A DNA stretch of 44,301 bases, from positions 1 through 44,301 of the forward strand of contig JASVEC010000132.1 in assembly GCA_030770535.1 (NCBI GenBank), read 5' to 3'. This DNA comes from Batkoa obscura (taxonomy: Eukaryota; Entomophthoromycota; Entomophthoromycetes; Entomophthorales; Batkoaceae). The translations under genes were made by a program, and so were the position numbers. Positions 39,546 to 44,301 of the stretch are shown here, in pieces. Position 1 is the first letter of the stretch. Every line of letters begins with the position of its first letter. The notes under the pieces were generated by a model. That model saw only the letters and a list, made by a program, of their open reading frames with translations, ran no database searches and was not told where the DNA came from.

Positions 39546-40897
39546 TTACTCATTTCTTAAAACATTCGAAACTGCAAATGCCGCTGGTTTAACGAAGAGT
39601 CCATTCATTTTCCCGAATTCTTTTTGTAATTCATAAAGGCTTCTAGTCCCTTTAATAAGTCGAGCATATAGAGATTTTCTAGAGCTGTCATAGATTTTTG
39701 ACCATAGAATATCATTGTTCTCTCCCTCCTCAATCTCTTCTGGGATTAAAGTAAATGTTTCAGCAGGCTCTGGAATAGTTTGGGTTAAAAAAAAAACAGT
39801 TAAAGCTACAAAGTTAATATTGAGCAAACGAACTTTATCTTTTAGATCCAATATAGGCAAAATAGTACGTACACTATGGTTCCCAGTTAAACTATGCAAG
39901 AAAAAGAAGTCAAAAATATTCTCATGATACGATTCACTGAATATTTCAACTGTTCCAATACTTAAATCTTTAATGCATTCATCAATATTATTTTTATTGA
40001 CACCCCAATATTTGGCTAACTTTAATATATTAGGACTATTTTTTTCAATCACATTCTGTATCATGATTGACTTGTTTCTCCCCCCTTCGTTTACTTTTAA
40101 TCGCTCAGTCCCAATTTCTTCCAGCTTTTCTCTTATAAGATAAGCAGAATAAGATTTAAACTCTGACTTATTAACATAGTTATTATGTTCGATCTTTTTT
40201 GACTCTTTTTCACTTTCATTTTCGAATTCTTTAAGTTCAATAGTTTTAAATAACTCATAGGAAACATAGTAACTATAGGCATAAGCTAAACCTTCAGCAG
40301 CAACTAATGGATTGCTAAGTTCCACAGCACACCCTATATGAACTAATGGATTTAAAAAAGCTCCCATGAGCCCAGGAATGGCAGCTGAAATGTATTTTTT
40401 TAAAGCTTGTGTCATTCCCAGTACTTTGACTTGTTGATCAAAGAACTTTAAATAGGAAGAGTATGAGCTATAGGAATAAAATTAAGAGGTATTCAATCTT
40501 ACAAATAAAGCCTTACTCTTTATAACCAATAAAGTCTTTATAATTTCCAGTGTTAATAGTATATTTGACTTCACTTAAACTATTAAGTCCATTTTTCACT
40601 TTGTTATAGTAGTCATCTAAATGTTTTGGTGCAGCTAAATAATATTATAAGCAATTTGATATATAAATTGGTTTTTTAGTTACCTCCCATTTTGTAAAGC
40701 GAACATACAACGTGTACAACAGAATTTGGTTTAAATTCTTGGTAAATAATATCATGATTATCATGGTTATGGTGGATAATCTCAGACATCCTTACCAAAG
40801 TTCTATGTTGTGGTATTAAAGGAGTAAACACGTTTTTGTCTTCAATTAAAATTGAGCTTTCTCGTTGTTCTGTTATTGTTTTAATATGACTATCCAT
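39546..40897 (-). CDS. Questin-oxidase-like protein 2 (DUF4243, 3 exons)
   Basis: Minus-strand exons 40897-40684, 40634-40517 and 40467-39546 join in frame (phases 1 and 2) to 417 residues. Family features in order: VVHVVCSLYKMGG (histidine-containing N-terminal helix), GAAPKHLDDYYNK, YTINTGNYKDFIG, YSSYLKFFDQQV, LKKYISAAIPGLMGAFLNPL, VHIGCAVELSNPLVAAEGLA, and DFFFLHSLTGNHSVRTILPI. These fit the questin oxidase-like family, whose founding members do Baeyer-Villiger ring opening in fungal anthraquinone pathways; most fungal homologues have no known substrate. No other polyketide genes are present, so a secondary-metabolite role is not supported here. Tandem paralogue of the 41857-43277 gene. 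A TATA box lies at 40931-40939. Confidence 0.82.
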
Positions 40898-40930
40898 TTT
40901 TGTTTATTGAACCTACTTATCATCTATCAG

Positions 40931-40939
40931 CTTTATATA
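40931..40939 (-). promoter_or_regulatory. TATA box for questin-oxidase-like gene 2
   Basis: TATATAAAG on the minus strand, 34-42 bp upstream of the ATG at 40897. Confidence 0.45.
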
Positions 40940-41856
40940 GTTTCCTCTAGATATAAGTTATCATCTTTATTGACTTGTTACTTCATTATTAACTACAGCT
41001 GATATAATTTTTAAAAAAAACTATTCTATTCTATTGATAAGTTCAATGTTACACATAGTTATTATTACATTAGTATATAGTAGTAGTGGTGAATTTATTT
41101 ATCAAAATCTAGAATTTAATTTACAACTAAAATTAACTAAGGTAAAGGCTCAAATAGTATAAAAGAGTTCTAAATAATCGGTTTTTAGTAACTAGTTTTA
41201 TCATAACAGTTATATTTTTGTGTTTAATTACAGTAGTTTAATATATATTAAGTTTATATATTAAGTATCGCTAAATCATAAAAAAAATCCAATTTTTATA
41301 TATATAATTATAGATATGGTGGTATTTTTTCGGCTTTATTACTTTTTCATCTTCAGCGCTATTTGAGCGGAAAAACTGCTAGTAAAACTTAAACACAAAA
41401 TATATCACCATATACTCAAATTATAGATCCATTTTTCATAATTATAGCTAAATTATTTAACTTTCTTATAATTATGAAAAATGAATTTGTAATTATGAAC
41501 AATCAATTCAAATCGTAAGTAATGTATGTGTGTAGTCATGAAAACCCAGTAAAATTGTTGATGATTAGATTTAATTCTTTAACGTGTAATCATTATCTTA
41601 CGTTATTGACATTGGAATCAAAAAATCAATTTTTCAATAAAGATTAAATTTATTAATACATAAAAAGCGAGCAATTTTATATTTTAAAATTAAGTCATGT
41701 CATGAGAGTTTTAACTAATCAAATTAACTTAATATCCTCCTAAAGTTTATTTGATTAGTTAAAATTAGTTGTATGACAGAAATTTATAGTGGCGATGCTT
41801 TAAGCGTATTCTCAATATATTTCCCGACAACAATGTGCTAATAATAAATACTTCTA
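40940..41856. other. Spacer between the two questin-oxidase-like genes
   Basis: Contains MITE copy 15. Short inverted/direct AT repeats built on CATAATTATAG and TTGATTAG-AAT occur at about 41430-41510 and 41710-41770. No gene seen. Confidence 0.5.
41318..41409 (+). mobile_element. MITE copy 15 (GGGGATGT family)
   Basis: 92-bp forward copy with perfect duplications ATAT (41314-41317 and 41410-41413). Terminal bases have changed symmetrically to GGTGGTAT and ATATCACC; core is CAGCGCTATTTGAGCGGAAA. Confidence 0.85.
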
Positions 41857-43277
41857 TCAGTTTTCTGGAAGATAACCGATACCGCTAAAATTCCAGTTAT
41901 TTTTAGGAATATCCAATGCTGCAAATGCAGCAGGTTTAAAGAAGAGTCCATTCATTTCCCCAAATTCTTTTTGCAACTCATAGAGATTTCTGACACCTTT
42001 GATAAGGTGGGCATCTAAGGATTCACCAGAACGTATATAAATCTCTGACCATGAATGGTCATCATTTTTCCCACCTTCAATTTCTTTCGGAATTGACTTA
42101 GATATTTCACTAAGTTTTGGAGCACCTTGAATTAAGAAAAGAATAGTTAAAGCGCTAAAGTTAAGATTAAGCAAACGAACTTTATCTTTGGATTCCAAAA
42201 TAGGTAAAAGAGTACGTGCACCATGGTTCCCGGTTAAGCCGTGTAATAAGAAGAAGTCAAAAGTATTTTGACGATAAGAGCCACTAAATATCTCAACAGT
42301 GCCAATACTTAAATCATTATTACATTCTTCAATATTGTCTTTGTTTACTCCAAATTTAGTTGCTAATTTTACTAAATTAGAACCATTATTTTCTACTATA
42401 TAGTTAATTGAATTAAAAAACTCCCCTTTTCTTTGTTCTTCGTCAATGGCTTTCACTCCCATATTTTTCAACTCTTCTAATATAAGATAGGCGGAATATG
42501 ACTTAGTTTTGGAGCTTTTAGGATTAGCAGTGTTTATGTTCATTTTGGCCAATTTTTCTTCAATATTCTCTGTACTTATTTCTTCAGGTTGAATAGAATC
42601 GATGATATTATCAAGGGCAAGATAATGGCTATAGGCATAGGCTAAGCCTTCTACTGCAACTATTGGGTTATTGAATTCTACAGCATATCCTAAATGAATC
42701 AAAGGGTGTAGTGCGGCTCCAGCAAGCCCTGGGATAATTTTTGGAATATATTTTTTTAAAGCAGAAATAGCTCCCAGCTCATTAACTTGCTTATCAAAAA
42801 ATTTCAAATAAGAAGAATATGCACTATAAATAAATTAGATAACTAGAAAGCAAAAAACGTTAATCTTACTCTTTAATAGCTATATATTTTTCATAATTTT
42901 CAATATTTATATCATATTTGTCTTCTGGTAATGGTTCAAGGTAGGTCATTGATTTATTATAATACTGTTCCAATAGTTCAGAGGATGCTATTAACACTTA
43001 TCAGCTATTCCAGGTTAGATTGATATTTGAAGTTACCTCCCATTTTATATAGTGAGCAGATAGCGTGTACTACATGGTTAGCTCTAAAACCACCATGAAT
43101 CATATCATTGTTATGATTCTTGCCAATGATTTCGTTCATTTTAACGAAGCTTTCGTTCTGTGGTGAGAATGGAGTAAATTTGGTTAATGATTTTAAAGGG
43201 TTTGCAGCTATAGTAGCACTTTTTCTTGCTTCGATCAATGGTGACATTTTTTTAATTATTCCTAAAACTTTCAACAT
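41857..43277 (-). CDS. Questin-oxidase-like protein 1 (DUF4243, 3 exons)
   Basis: Minus-strand exons 43277-43037, 42987-42870 and 42823-41857 join in frame to 441 residues. Motifs: HGGFRANHVVHAICSLYKMG, ASSELLEQYYNKSM, YLEPLPEDKYDI, YSSYLKFFDKQV, LKKYIPKIIPGLAGAALHPL, IHLGYAVEFNNPIVAVEGLA, and DFFLLHGLTGNHGARTLLPI. Intron positions and phases (1 after YKMG, 2 before YSSYL) and the length of exon 2 (118 nt) are identical to the neighbouring copy, showing tandem duplication. This copy keeps more of the histidines typical of the family (HPLIH, LLHGLTGNH). A later Met (43247) is an alternative start; a TATAAATA-type motif near 43312-43324 fits either. Cytosolic oxidoreductase-like protein of unknown substrate. 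Confidence 0.85.
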
Positions 43278-43912
43278 GTCAAATTAATTTAGTTAAATAC
43301 TTTTTAAAATTGTTTATATTTATAATGTGAAACGTCATTATGTAAAACTGATTATCTTTTATATCATTTAGATCATTATTCTATTTTTTTAAATAGTCAA
43401 ATTTAAATTATGATTAGTAATATAAAAAATAAAAACCTGTATATAGAGCTGCTCCAACTCTATTTCGACATACTTAACCATTCATTACAGAATATAATTT
43501 ATCAAAATCAGGTTAGAATATAAAGATCAGCCTTGGAAAAATCAAATAAGAAAATAATTGGGCTCTAAAAATCATTACGAATTATATCACAATAGAGTTG
43601 CAACAGCTGTAATACGTGTCAAATTGTCAAAAAACCATTCAGCAATAATTAAAAGCATAGAGGGAAATGTTTCGGAGTAAAAAAGGAATACCAAGATTAA
43701 ATAAAGTTGAGCAATTAAAATAGCTCTTAATAGAATTTATAGTAACTTTATTACATAAGCTAAAATATCAAATATAATATAATGCATTTAAAAATTTAGT
43801 TAATTTTTCATAATGACTTTAATATAATCCTTTTTGTTCAATCCTCATTCTTTTTCGAAAAAATAATATAATTTGCAGCAATTAAAAATCATAGGTTGTT
43901 TTTTAATTCAAA
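43278..43912. other. Divergent intergenic region
   Basis: Lies between the minus-strand questin-oxidase-like gene and the plus-strand gene at the right edge. AT-rich; no repeats or MITE copies. Presumably carries both promoters. Confidence 0.45.
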
Positions 43913-44301
43913 ATGATAATAAGAAACAAAATTTTAGTATTAGGCAGAGAGCAATTAAGAAAATGGGGATTTATAGAACGTAATCAATTAAATAATAATA
44001 ATAAAGATATCCAAACTAAAACATAAACCATTTCACCAAGATTTAGCATCTGAGTTAGGGCATAAAGAGGGCTATTATGAGCCAGAATCTGTAGTTCCGT
44101 TTGAGTTAAACATAGACTCAATTAAAATAAAATTGAAATTTTATTTGAATACGATCAAAGATGATGATTTTGTAAATAAAGACTATCGATTTTTTAAACT
44201 TTACAGTAATACTTTTGTGGGCCTTTTTTATACGTTTAGACCTGGAGAAGAAGTAAGTTTTTGATTTACAATGAAATAGAGTTAACGATATTGATTTTTT
44301 A
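43913..44301 (+). CDS. 5' part of an unrecognised gene, cut by the window edge
   Basis: Exon 1 43913-43979 starts MIIRNKILVLGREQLRKWGF. A 68-nt intron (GTAATC..TTTAG) leads in frame to exon 2, 44047-44252, with PSELGHKEGYYEPESVVPFE, LNIDSIKIKLKFYLNTIKDD, YRFFKLYSNTFVGLFYTFRP and GEE, then a GTAAGT donor; the gene continues beyond the window. Without the intron the frame would stop after 37 codons. The short basic, hydrophobic start could be a mitochondrial or membrane signal. Family not recognised. Confidence 0.55.

Noticed and set aside
1-44301. CRISPR arrays, bacterial operons, rRNA genes, LTR elements or other virus-like elements
   Set aside because: No spaced direct repeats, ribosome-binding-site operons, rRNA signatures, long terminal repeats, or recognisable reverse transcriptase, integrase or capsid motifs were seen.

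Overview
The window looks like nuclear DNA of an early-diverging (zygomycete- or chytrid-grade) fungus. It is very AT-rich, genes carry short GT..AG introns (mostly 42-65 nt, with a few longer), the two tRNA genes are eukaryotic, and the translation factor is EFL (the EF-1alpha replacement with a patchy distribution) instead of canonical EF-1alpha. EFL together with several secreted proteases (two M28 aminopeptidases, one proteinase-K-like subtilase) fits an insect- or litter-associated fungus such as an Entomophthorales member. That placement is inference; no database was searched.

Layout. 1-6.5 kb: gene-poor, with two paralogous stand-alone CENP-B/pogo-type helix-turn-helix proteins, a decayed unrecognised gene, a decayed HMP1/CsbD-like gene and four MITE copies. 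6.6-12.4 kb: a secreted 5'-nucleotidase, tRNA-Leu(AAG), a small acidic 3-exon gene, a G-patch protein, and a USE1-like SNARE gene with an apparent frame break. 12.4-16.9 kb: gene-poor, holding one possible small ORF, a foldback element, a 68-bp TIR element and five MITEs. 17.0-23.7 kb: M28 peptidase, EFL, M28 peptidase, subtilase. 23.7-28.4 kb: gene-poor, with MITEs, a cytochrome P450 pseudogene containing a MITE, and tRNA-Pro(AGG). 28.5-38.7 kb: intron-rich housekeeping block with a TRM2-like tRNA uracil methyltransferase, two decayed copies of an unknown gene, a 14-exon gene that I read as a NELF-A-like pausing-factor subunit, a UXT-like prefoldin, ketopantoate hydroxymethyltransferase (panB) with a mitochondrial presequence, and an acidic coiled-coil protein. 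39.5-43.3 kb: a tandem pair of questin-oxidase-like (DUF4243) genes with identical intron positions. The right edge holds the first exons of an unrecognised gene.

Two results stand out. First, a family of at least 15 MITEs of about 83-99 bp with GGGGATGT termini and 4-bp AT-rich target duplications lies only in the gene-poor stretches and has hit at least two dying genes. Second, a reading frame stitched from 14 exons (571 codons) resembles NELF-A over its N-terminal helical region, a central RxSPT..K.E.V..LD segment and its C-terminal region. NELF is best known from animals and Dictyostelium and is absent from model yeasts. All intron/exon calls were made by eye from splice sites and frame consistency.
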